Below are positions 44,124 to 52,006 of a DNA stretch of 64,000 nt, piece after piece (position 1 is the first letter of the stretch; each line of letters starts with the position of its first letter). The translations under genes and the position numbers were made by a program. Below the pieces are notes generated by a model. It ran no database searches, was not told where the DNA came from, and worked only from the letters and a program-made list of their open reading frames with translations. This stretch comes from CALFMR01 sp035550595. GTDB taxonomy: Bacteria > Acidobacteriota > Vicinamibacteria > Vicinamibacterales > SCN-69-37. Location of the stretch: NCBI GenBank assembly GCA_035550595.1, contig DASZOV010000065.1, forward strand, positions 62,001 to 126,000, read 5' to 3'.

Positions 44124-47039
44124 ATGGCGAAGCGGGCGAAGGCGAAGGCGGCGAAGCAGGTCGAGGCGATCCGGCACACCGGCGACACGCGAGTCAACAT
44201 TCCGACGGCCGAGCACCAGTCGGTTATCGATGCGGAGCAGGCGGCGCCGCGGGAGCTGCGGTATCCGCGCAACACGGACCTCGATCCGCAGCTCGTCTGG
44301 CGGGGGAAGGACTACGAGGACTGGAGCGACCTTGTCGTCCAGGCGCCGCCGCTGTACATCCAGGAGAAGGTCCATCCGAAGGCGCTCGTCGACGATTTGC
44401 TGCGCGAGTCGTCCGCCTTCGCTAAAGCTACGGCGGACAAGTCCGCCAAGGACCCACAGGCGACGCAGATCGATCTGTTCGCGGACTTCAACGGCATCGG
44501 CGAGGGTGCGGACCGGACGGATTTCTACCAGCACGACCAGAACTGGACGAACCGGATGATCCTGGGCGACTCGCTCCAGGTGATGGCGAGCCTCGCCGAG
44601 CGCGAGGGGCTGCGCGGGAAGGTCCAGTGCATCTACCTGGACCCGCCCTACGGCATTCGCTTCAACTCGAACTTCCAGTGGTCGACGACGAGCCGCGACG
44701 TCAAGGACGGGAACGCCGCGCACATCACGCGCGAGCCCGAACAGGTGAAGGCCTTCCGCGACACCTGGCGCGACGGGATTCACAGCTACCTGACGTACCT
44801 GCGGGATCGGCTCACGGTCGCGCGGGATCTGCTGACGGAGTCGGGGTCGATCTTCGTGCAGATTGGGGACGAGAATCTCCACTTGCTCCGCACACTGATG
44901 GACGAAATATTCGGCCAGACCAACTCGGTCTCCGTGATTCCGTTCGTCAAAACGGCGGGCCTGGGGAGTTCTGGTCTAGCGACTATCTGCGACTATCTTC
45001 TCTGGTACGCCCGCGACAAAGACAAGGTCAAGTACAGACCTCTTTATGCCAGCAAGTCCGCGGGCGAGTCTGGAGCCGAACAATACACGTGGATAGAGAC
45101 AGCGAGTGGACTTCGACGTCGCGCTGGGAAGGAGGAGTTGACGGCCACAACGGATGACGCAAGGGTCTATCGCATCGACAATCTCACGTCTGGCGCCTAC
45201 CGCCCCAACACGACGATCGACTACAGCTTCACCGGTCGTACGTTTCACCCCGGCATGGACAAATGCTGGAAGACCACGTCCGAAGGGCTGACTCGCCTCG
45301 CCAAGACCAGACGCCTGCAGATCGCCGGAACGACACTCGCCTACGTCCGCTTCCTCCATGACTTTGCCGCTGTACCGTTGAAGGCGCTCTGGACTGATAC
45401 TGGGACCGGAGGTTTCGGCGACGAGAAGTACTACGTCGTTCAAACCACCTCCAAGCTCATCGCTCGCTGCATCCTGTTGACCACCGATCCTGGCGACCTT
45501 GTTCTCGACCCCACCTGCGGCTCCGGAACGACCGCCTACGTCGCCGAACAATGGGGCCGTCGGTGGATCACGATCGACACGTCGCGTGTCGCACTTGCAT
45601 TGGCCCGTGCTCGCATCATGGGCGCGCGGTATCCATACTATCTTCTCGGCGATTCTCCGGAGGGTTTGCGCAAGGAGGCGGAGATCGGAGCGCGCGCGTT
45701 CGTCGAGAGGCCCACGCACGGAAACGTACGCCACGGATTTGTCTACGAGCGACTGCCGCACGTAACGCTTGGCGCAATTGCCAACAACGCGGAAATCGAC
45801 GTCATCTACGACGAGCACCAGCCGGCGGTCCAGGCCGCGCTCGACACGCTGAACGCGGCGCTTCGCGGGCACAAGGCGCCGTTCAAGGTAACGACGGGCG
45901 GGCGTGAAGGGAAAGACGTCCGCTTCGACGCGCCGAAGAGCGCGACCTTCACGATGCCGAGCGGCGAGATCGTGCCGGCCGCCGCGCTCGTCGAATGGGA
46001 AGTCCCGCGTGAGTTTCCGGCAGATTGGCCTCCGGCGGCACTGCGGCCGCTGAACGCCTTCTGGGAAGCGCGCATCGCCCGACAGAAGGCGATCGACGCG
46101 TCAATCGCCGCCAAGGCCGAGTTCGAGTACCTCTACGACCGGCCGTACGAGGACAAGAAGGTCGTCCGCGTCGCCGGGCCGTTCACGGTCGAGAGTCTCA
46201 GCCCGCACCGCATGCTCGGCGTCGACGAGAACGACGAGCTCATCGACCCGCTCCAGGTGAACGAGGCCGGGCCGCCCTACGGGCAGTCGTTCGAGCAGAT
46301 CATCCTCGAGAACCTCCGCACCGCCGGCGTCCAGCAGGCGCACAAGGGCGACCGCATCACGTTCACGTCCGTCACGCCCTGGCCGGGCGAGATGATCTGC
46401 GCGGAAGGCCGCTACGAGAACACGCGCGCCGCCATCTTCATCGGGCCGGAGTTCGGCACCGTCAGCCGCCCCGATCTCGTCCAGGCCGCGCGCGAAGCCG
46501 GCGACGCCGGCTTCGACGTCCTCATCGCGTGCGCGTTCAACTACGAGGCGCTCGCGAGCGAGTTCAGCAAGCTCGGCCGCATCCCGGTGCTGAAGGCCCG
46601 CATGAACGCGGACCTCCACATGGGGGGCGCCCTCAAGCCCACCGGCACGGGCAACCTCTTCGTCGTCTTCGGCGAGCCGGACATCGAGATCCTGCACGTC
46701 GACGACGGCCAGGTGCGCGTGCAGGTCAAGGGCGTGGACGTCTTCGACCCGTCGACCGGCGAGGTCCGCAGCGACTCGACCGACGGCATCGCCTGCTGGT
46801 TCATCGACACCGACTACAACGAAGAGAGCTTCTTCGTCCGCCACGCCTACTTCCTCGGCCAGAACGATCCCTACGGCGCCCTGAAGACGACGCTGAAGGC
46901 CGAAATCGACCCGGACACGTGGGCCACGCTCAACAGCGACATCTCCCGTCCTTTCCCGATGCCGAAGAGCGGCCGGATTGCCGTGAAGGTCATCAATCAC
47001 CTCGGGGACGAGGTGATGAAGGTGTTCAGGGTGGAGTGA
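44124..47039 (+). CDS. Beta-class site-specific DNA methyltransferase (type III Mod-like)
   Basis: 971 residues. Motif IV YLDPPYGIRFNSNFQWS (about 172-188) precedes motif I LDPTCGSGTTAYVAEQW (about 460-476), the order of beta-class N6-adenine/N4-cytosine enzymes such as type III Mod. It probably protects host DNA from the restriction protein at 37483 and shares target recognition. The block between the motifs (about 45000-45700) looks by eye more AT-rich than the ends, as expected of a swapped target-recognition region. A palindromic repeat encodes SAFAKATADKSA near residue 100. The long C-terminal part (about 600-970) may pair with the Res protein. Confidence 0.92.
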   Translation: MAKRAKAKAAKQVEAIRHTGDTRVNIPTAEHQSVIDAEQAAPRELRYPRNTDLDPQLVWRGKDYEDWSDLVVQAPPLYIQEKVHPKALVDDLLRESSAFAKATADKSAKDPQATQIDLFADFNGIGEGADRTDFYQHDQNWTNRMILGDSLQVMASLAEREGLRGKVQCIYLDPPYGIRFNSNFQWSTTSRDVKDGNAAHITREPEQVKAFRDTWRDGIHSYLTYLRDRLTVARDLLTESGSIFVQIGDENLHLLRTLMDEIFGQTNSVSVIPFVKTAGLGSSGLATICDYLLWYARDKDKVKYRPLYASKSAGESGAEQYTWIETASGLRRRAGKEELTATTDDARVYRIDNLTSGAYRPNTTIDYSFTGRTFHPGMDKCWKTTSEGLTRLAKTRRLQIAGTTLAYVRFLHDFAAVPLKALWTDTGTGGFGDEKYYVVQTTSKLIARCILLTTDPGDLVLDPTCGSGTTAYVAEQWGRRWITIDTSRVALALARARIMGARYPYYLLGDSPEGLRKEAEIGARAFVERPTHGNVRHGFVYERLPHVTLGAIANNAEIDVIYDEHQPAVQAALDTLNAALRGHKAPFKVTTGGREGKDVRFDAPKSATFTMPSGEIVPAAALVEWEVPREFPADWPPAALRPLNAFWEARIARQKAIDASIAAKAEFEYLYDRPYEDKKVVRVAGPFTVESLSPHRMLGVDENDELIDPLQVNEAGPPYGQSFEQIILENLRTAGVQQAHKGDRITFTSVTPWPGEMICAEGRYENTRAAIFIGPEFGTVSRPDLVQAAREAGDAGFDVLIACAFNYEALASEFSKLGRIPVLKARMNADLHMGGALKPTGTGNLFVVFGEPDIEILHVDDGQVRVQVKGVDVFDPSTGEVRSDSTDGIACWFIDTDYNEESFFVRHAYFLGQNDPYGALKTTLKAEIDPDTWATLNSDISRPFPMPKSGRIAVKVINHLGDEVMKVFRVE
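44411..44447 (+). repeat. Intragenic palindromic element coding AFAKATADKSA
   Basis: GTCCGCC (44411-44417) and GGCGGAC (44432-44438) are exact inverted repeats around TTCGCTAAAGCTAC; GTCCGCC follows again at 44441-44447. The element is in frame in the methyltransferase gene, adding a Ser/Ala/Lys-rich stretch in a non-conserved linker. The same peptide, and SFSEGG on the other strand, occurs in many unrelated bacterial proteins in my recollection, like Rickettsia palindromic elements. Confidence 0.55.
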
Positions 47040-47064
47040 AACGCTCTGCTTCGCAGGAGGCTAC

Positions 47065-48423
47065 TTGTCGGACCGATCCCTCCCTCGGGTACCGTGGCTT
47101 GGTGCGCGGAAGTACGCGCGAGATCTCCAACGACAGGTGAAGGACTTGGAGGCGCAGTGTGCCGTACTTCGCCAGCAGCTCAAAGATACCGGCGCGTTGA
47201 CGATCATTGAGCTCGAAGAGCGGCGCCACCAATTGGAGGAGACCATCGCGAGCCAGACGGCCGGCCTCGCACAGCAGAAGGCCAAGGCCGAAGCTGACGC
47301 GACCGCATTGGAGGGCCAGATCGAGGCGCTTCGCGAGACACTCGTCGCTACCGAAGAGACGGCCCTCCTGCAGGAGGTCGGAGTCTACGAGTACCGTCAC
47401 CCACTGGCAGATGCCGTGGCCTATCGTCGTCAGTTGGACGACATCTCCAGTGACGTAAAGGCGATGTGCAGAAAGGACGGCGGCGCCGTCCTGGCGACGA
47501 CGAGTTGGAAAGTCAACGGCTCGGCGGCGGATGGCCGCGCGATGGTTCGGGATTTTTCGAAGCTCATGCTACGTGCGTTCAACGCGGAAGCTGACGATCT
47601 CGTCAAGGGCCTGAAACCACACAAGCTCGATTCGGCCCTTCGCCGCCTTGAACACGTCGCGTCAACGATCGAGCGCCTCGGGCGATCGATGTTCATCCAC
47701 ATATCCGCGCCATACCTGAAGCTCCGTCAGCGTGAGCTCGAACTGACCGCAGACTTCCTTCAGAAGCAAGCGGAAGAGAAGGAAGTCGAGCGACATGAAC
47801 GCGAACGGATGCGCGACGAGAAGAAGGCGCAGCGGGAAATGGAGCGCGAGCGCCTTCGTCTCGAGAAAGAGCGCCAGCACTACACGAACGTCATTGAGAC
47901 GCTGACGAAAACCGGCGATGAGGCAGGTGCCGAGCGCGTGAAGACACAACTGGCCGATGTCGAGAAAGCTATCGCCGACGTCGATTACCGCGCCGCGAAC
48001 GTCAGGGCGGGCTACGTCTACGTCATTTCGAACATTGGTTCATTCGGCGAGCGCATGGTCAAGATCGGGATGACGCGTCGACTCGATCCCCACGAACGCG
48101 TCAAGGAACTCGGCGATGCGTCGGTGCCATTCAATTTCGACGTCCATGCCCTCTTCTTCTCCAAGGACGCCGTCGGCATCGAGCACGCGATGCACGAGCG
48201 CCTCGCCACCGATCGCGTCAATCTGGTGAATCGACGGCGTGAGTTCTTCCGCGTGACGCCAGGAGACGTGAAGGACCACTTGGCGGAACTTGCAGGAGAG
48301 TTGTTGCAGTTTCAGGAGACGCCGGAAGCGCTGGAATATCGCCAGTGTCTGGCTCAGGCGAAGGCGGTCCCCGCCAGGCAAGCTGGACCCGCGGCATCAA
48401 CGACGACCGAACATCCCGCATGA
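47065..48423 (+). CDS. Coiled-coil DUF4041 protein with GIY-YIG (T5orf172/MUG113) nuclease domain
   Basis: TTG 47065 sits 4 bases after AGGAGG. 452 residues: coiled coil (about 15-105), a DUF4041 middle (about 110-235; LQEVGVYEYRHPLADAVAYR), a very charged second coiled coil (about 235-300) and a C-terminal GIY-YIG-like domain starting at GYVYVISN (Tyr317), with VKIGMTRRLDPHERVKELG and IEHAMHERL. Such proteins occur in phages and defence islands and may nick DNA. It begins 25 bases after the methyltransferase stop and overlaps the next gene by ATGA. Confidence 0.85.
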   Translation: MSDRSLPRVPWLGARKYARDLQRQVKDLEAQCAVLRQQLKDTGALTIIELEERRHQLEETIASQTAGLAQQKAKAEADATALEGQIEALRETLVATEETALLQEVGVYEYRHPLADAVAYRRQLDDISSDVKAMCRKDGGAVLATTSWKVNGSAADGRAMVRDFSKLMLRAFNAEADDLVKGLKPHKLDSALRRLEHVASTIERLGRSMFIHISAPYLKLRQRELELTADFLQKQAEEKEVERHERERMRDEKKAQREMERERLRLEKERQHYTNVIETLTKTGDEAGAERVKTQLADVEKAIADVDYRAANVRAGYVYVISNIGSFGERMVKIGMTRRLDPHERVKELGDASVPFNFDVHALFFSKDAVGIEHAMHERLATDRVNLVNRRREFFRVTPGDVKDHLAELAGELLQFQETPEALEYRQCLAQAKAVPARQAGPAASTTTEHPA

Positions 48424-50513
48424 CCTTCCTCATCGCCGACACCTTCACCGACAGCCTGGCCCGCCTGACCGGTGACGAGCAGAAGGCCGTCAAGACGACG
48501 GCGTTCGACCTGCAGATGAACCCGGCGGCGCCCGGGCTCAGCTTTCATCGGCTCGACAAGGCGAAGGACAAGCGCTTCTGGTCCGTGCGCGTCAACGGCG
48601 ACATCCGGCTCATCGTCCATCGCACGGAGACGAGCCTGCTGCTCTGCTACGTCGCCCATCACGATCGCGCTTACGCCTGGGCCGAGCGGCGCAAGCTCGA
48701 GACACATCCGTCCACCGGCGCGGCCCAGATCGTCGAAGTCCGCGAGTCGGTGCGCGAGATCGTCGTGCCGGCCTACGTCCAGGCCCCGGCCGCGCCCGCG
48801 CCCATCGTCAGGCCGCTGGCGGCCACGCCTGACGAGACGCTGCTCGGCTATGGCGTCCCGGCCGAGTGGCTCAAGGACGTCCGCGCGGCCGACGAAGACG
48901 GGCTGCTCGCACTGACCGCTCACCTGCCGGCCGAGGCCGCAGAAGCGGTCCTCGAACTGGCGACGGGCGGCACGCCAGCGATCGTCGCGCCCGAGCCGGC
49001 TGTCGCGGGTACCGCTGCGGATCCGTTCACCCACCCCGACGCCCAGCGCCGCTTCCGCGTCGTCACGAGCGTCGAGGAGCTGGCACGCGCGCTCGATGCG
49101 CCGTGGGAGAAGTGGGCGGTCTTCCTTCATCCGGCGCAGCGCGACCTAGTGACGCGTCACTTCAACGGCCCGGCGCGCGTCGCCGGCTCGGCCGGTACGG
49201 GCAAGACGGTCGTCGCCCTGCATCGCGCGGTGCACCTGGTGCGGACGATGCCGGAGAGCCGTGTGCTGCTGGCAACGTTTTCCGAGCCGCTCGCGCACGC
49301 GCTCCGCATCAACCTGCGCCGCCTGATCGGCAACGAGCCGCGCGTGGCGGAGCGTCTCGAAGTCCACGCGATGACGAGCCTCGGCTCGCGGCTGTACCAG
49401 GCGCAGATCGGACCGGTCCGCATCGCCTCTTCGGCGGACATCGACGCGCTGATCCGCGCCGCGATGCCGGCCGGCGATCAGCCGTTCCCCCCGCGGTTCC
49501 TTCGCACCGAATGGGACCATGTCGTCGACGCGTGGCAGATTCGCACGTGGGACGCCTATCGCGACGTGCCGCGGCTCGGGCGCCGTGTCCGTCTTCCGGA
49601 ATCCCGGCGGGCCGCGTTGTGGTCGATCTACGAGCGCGTCCTCGAGAAGCTTCAGAGCGAGGGCCTCACGACCGAAGCCGGGATGTTCCAAGCGCTTGCC
49701 GATCGCCAGACGACGCGGCCGGCGCCGGTCTTCGACGCGGCGGTCGTCGACGAGGCGCAGGACGTGAGCGTCAGCGAGCTTCGGTTCCTGGCGGCGATGG
49801 CCGGCCAGCGTCCGAACGGGCTCCTTTTTTCCGGCGACATCGGACAGCGCATCTTCCAGCAGCCCTTCTCGTGGAAGGCCCTTGGTGTTGACGTCCGCGG
49901 ACGATCGAAGACGCTGCGCGTCAACTACCGCACGTCACACCAGATTCGGCAGCAGGCCGACCGATTGCTCGGGCCCGAAGTCGTCGATGCCGACGGCCAG
50001 CGCGAGGATCGCCGCCACACGGTGTCCGTGTTCAACGGCCCGCCGCCGGACATTCGCCTGTGCTCGACCGAAGACGACGAGGTCCGCGCGGCCGGCACCT
50101 GGATGAAGGGCCTCGTGGACGACGGATTCCTTCCGCAGGATATCGGCGTCTTCGTCCGATCCTCGGCGCAGGTCTCGCGCGCTACGGCCGCGGTCGACGC
50201 GGCCGACCTGACGGCTCACGTGCTCGACGAGCGCGTCGAGCCCGCGCGCGGCCAGGTCAGTGTCGGCACGATGCACCTCGCGAAGGGCCTCGAGTTCCGC
50301 GCCGTCGCCGTCCTGGCGTGCGACGACGAGGTGCTGCCGCTCCAGGCGCGGATCGCGGCGGTCGGCGACACCGGCGATCTCGACGAGGTCTACGACACCG
50401 AGCGGCACCTGCTCTACGTCGCCTGCACCCGCGCGCGCGACCGGCTGTTCGTGAGCGGCGTCGAGCCGGCGTCGGAGTTCCTCGACGACCTTCGGCCCGC
50501 CGCCGCTAAGTAG
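48420..50513 (+). CDS. UvrD-like helicase fused to an N-terminal RelE-like domain
   Basis: 697 residues. About 1-95 (DSLARLTGDEQKAVKTTAFDLQ..., FWSVRVNGDIRLIVHRTETSLLLCYV) has a RelE/ParE-toxin fold pattern. A linker leads to the SF1 helicase: Walker A VAGSAGTGKTVVALHRA (Lys262), VVDEAQDVSVSELRFL, VNYRTSHQIRQQA, VGTMHLAKGLEFRAV and LLYVACTRARDRLFV. The RelE-like part may bind ribosomes, nucleic acid or a partner. Last gene of the cluster; its start overlaps the GIY-YIG gene. Likely a DNA-unwinding subunit of the locus. Confidence 0.9.
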   Translation: MTFLIADTFTDSLARLTGDEQKAVKTTAFDLQMNPAAPGLSFHRLDKAKDKRFWSVRVNGDIRLIVHRTETSLLLCYVAHHDRAYAWAERRKLETHPSTGAAQIVEVRESVREIVVPAYVQAPAAPAPIVRPLAATPDETLLGYGVPAEWLKDVRAADEDGLLALTAHLPAEAAEAVLELATGGTPAIVAPEPAVAGTAADPFTHPDAQRRFRVVTSVEELARALDAPWEKWAVFLHPAQRDLVTRHFNGPARVAGSAGTGKTVVALHRAVHLVRTMPESRVLLATFSEPLAHALRINLRRLIGNEPRVAERLEVHAMTSLGSRLYQAQIGPVRIASSADIDALIRAAMPAGDQPFPPRFLRTEWDHVVDAWQIRTWDAYRDVPRLGRRVRLPESRRAALWSIYERVLEKLQSEGLTTEAGMFQALADRQTTRPAPVFDAAVVDEAQDVSVSELRFLAAMAGQRPNGLLFSGDIGQRIFQQPFSWKALGVDVRGRSKTLRVNYRTSHQIRQQADRLLGPEVVDADGQREDRRHTVSVFNGPPPDIRLCSTEDDEVRAAGTWMKGLVDDGFLPQDIGVFVRSSAQVSRATAAVDAADLTAHVLDERVEPARGQVSVGTMHLAKGLEFRAVAVLACDDEVLPLQARIAAVGDTGDLDEVYDTERHLLYVACTRARDRLFVSGVEPASEFLDDLRPAAAK

Positions 50514-50571
50514 ACCGACCACAGCCGCGCTCCGCGGCGCCCTTCACGCGTAGCGGGCCTCGCCGAGCGTA

Positions 50572-50594
50572 ATATGCCTTGACAAGCATATACT
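50572..50594 (+). promoter_or_regulatory. Near-palindrome over the -10 box of the arsR-like operon
   Basis: ATATGCCTTGACAAGCATAT (50572-50591) is an almost perfect inverted repeat; TATACT (50589-50594) at its end is a likely -10 box. ArsR-type repressors bind such sites and release them on ligand binding. It lies about 25 bases before the gene. Confidence 0.5.
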
Positions 50595-50616
50595 CGATGA
50601 CGCATCCTACCGATTG

Positions 50617-51015
50617 ATGACGTCCGTCTTCGAGATCATCGCCGAACCCAACCGGCGTGCGATTCTGAGCCTGCTCGTGTCGTCGGAACAGTCGGTCCGC
50701 GCCATCGAGCGGCAGCTTCGGATGGCGCAGCCGGCCGTGTCCAAACATCTGCGCGTGCTGCGCGAGGCCGGCTTCGTCGAAGCGACCGTCGATGCCCAGC
50801 GCCGCCTCTATCGACTGACACCGGCGCCTCTGCAGGAAGTCGACGCCTGGCTGGCGCCGTTCCGGCAGCTCTGGTCCGGTCACGTCGACGCGCTCGAACG
50901 TCATCTCGATCGCACGGCACGCACCGCGCAGCCGGCCGCGACGAAGACGAACGCCCGAACCAACAAGACGAAGGCCACGCCCGCGGCCAAGAAACACGCA
51001 AGGAGACGCTCATGA
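50617..51015 (+). CDS. ArsR-family regulator
   Basis: 132 residues. A winged helix (about 1-75: IIAEPNRRAILSLLVSSEQS, AIERQLRMAQPAVSKHLRVL) and a Lys/Ala/Thr-rich basic tail (from about 105). No metal-binding Cys motif is visible. This ArsR type usually precedes an SRPBCC gene, as here, where the stop and start overlap (ATGA). Probably represses its own operon through the palindrome upstream. Confidence 0.9.
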   Translation: MTSVFEIIAEPNRRAILSLLVSSEQSVRAIERQLRMAQPAVSKHLRVLREAGFVEATVDAQRRLYRLTPAPLQEVDAWLAPFRQLWSGHVDALERHLDRTARTAQPAATKTNARTNKTKATPAAKKHARRRS

Positions 51016-51569
51016 CCGATCGCGCGCAGTACACGCCAGGCCCCGCCAGCGCCACGATTCAGAAGAAGGACGGCGATCAGTGGACGCTCGTGCTCGTCCG
51101 CGAGCTACGCCACTCACCCAAGCGCGTCTGGCAGGCGCTGACCGATCCCGCCGAACTGCGCGAGTGGGCGCCATTCGACGCGGACGGTGACCTCGGCGCC
51201 GCCGGACGTCGCGTGAAGCTCACCACCGTTGGCGCGCCGACGCCGCACGTGACCGAAACGACCGTGACGCGCGCCGAAGCGCCGACGCTTCTCGAATATG
51301 ACTGGGGCGGCTCCGCCATGCGATGGGAACTCGCCGCCGCGGCCAATGGCGGCACGCGCCTGACGCTCTGGGCGAGCATCGACCGCCGCTACATCGCGAT
51401 GGGTGCGGCCGGCTGGCACCTCTGCCTCGACGTCATGGACCACTTGCTCGCAGGCGCTCCGATCGGCCGCATCGTCGGTCCCGACGCGATGGCGTTCGAA
51501 GGCTGGCGGCGACTCAATGCCGAGTACGCCAAGCAGTTCGGCATCGACGCGCCGGGAGGATGGGCATGA
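51012..51569 (+). CDS. SRPBCC (AHSA1-like) domain protein
   Basis: 185 residues. LVRELRHSPKRVWQALTDPA, LREWAPFDADGDLGAAG and LLEYDWGGSAMRWEL are the strands and helix of the START-like/AHSA1 fold, which forms a hydrophobic ligand pocket. Coupled by four-base overlaps to the ArsR gene before it and the DUF1801 gene after it. Ligand and function unknown; together the three look like a small ligand-responsive unit. Confidence 0.88.
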   Translation: MTDRAQYTPGPASATIQKKDGDQWTLVLVRELRHSPKRVWQALTDPAELREWAPFDADGDLGAAGRRVKLTTVGAPTPHVTETTVTRAEAPTLLEYDWGGSAMRWELAAAANGGTRLTLWASIDRRYIAMGAAGWHLCLDVMDHLLAGAPIGRIVGPDAMAFEGWRRLNAEYAKQFGIDAPGGWA

Positions 51570-51979
51570 AGCCGCCGAGCACGAGCCCAGGCCCGTCAGC
51601 GTCGGATCTGATCTCGCAACGCATCGCGGACCTCGGCGACTGGCGCGGCCGCACGCTCGGACGCATGCGCGCTCTCATCAAGGAAGCCGACCCGGACGTT
51701 GTCGAAGAGTGGAAATGGCCGAAGGCGACCAATCCCGGCACGCCGGTGTGGTCCGATGCCGGCATCATCTGCACTGGCGAGGTCTACAAACAGATCGTGA
51801 AGCTCACGTTCGCGAAGGGCGCGTCGCTGCAGGACCCGTCGAAGCTCTTCAACTCGAGCCTCGACGGCGCCACCCGCCGCGCGCTCGACATCCACGAAGG
51901 CGAAACCATCGACGCCTCCGCCTTCAAGGCGCTCATCCGCGAAGCGGTCGCGGTCAATCGGGCGTGGAAGCAGCGGTAG
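51566..51979 (+). CDS. DUF1801 protein
   Basis: 137 residues from ATG 51566. LISQRIADLGDWRGRTLGRMRALIKEADPDVVEEWKW, then AGIICTGEVYKQIVKLTFAK and FNSSLDGATRRALDIHEGE, match the YdhG/DUF1801 family. A longer frame upstream is antisense to nothing useful and overlaps the SRPBCC gene. Unlike the truncated member at 33346, this one is complete. Function unknown; the partnership with SRPBCC and ArsR genes is conserved in many bacteria. Confidence 0.88.
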   Translation: MKPPSTSPGPSASDLISQRIADLGDWRGRTLGRMRALIKEADPDVVEEWKWPKATNPGTPVWSDAGIICTGEVYKQIVKLTFAKGASLQDPSKLFNSSLDGATRRALDIHEGETIDASAFKALIREAVAVNRAWKQR

Positions 51980-52006
51980 ACGTCCGGGCAGGACAGGTCC
52001 GCAGCA

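Noticed and set aside
37483..50513. BREX, DISARM or Dnd system
   Set aside because: No brxC, pglZ, drmA/B or dnd-type genes are present; the nuclease-helicase and methyltransferase are type III-like.
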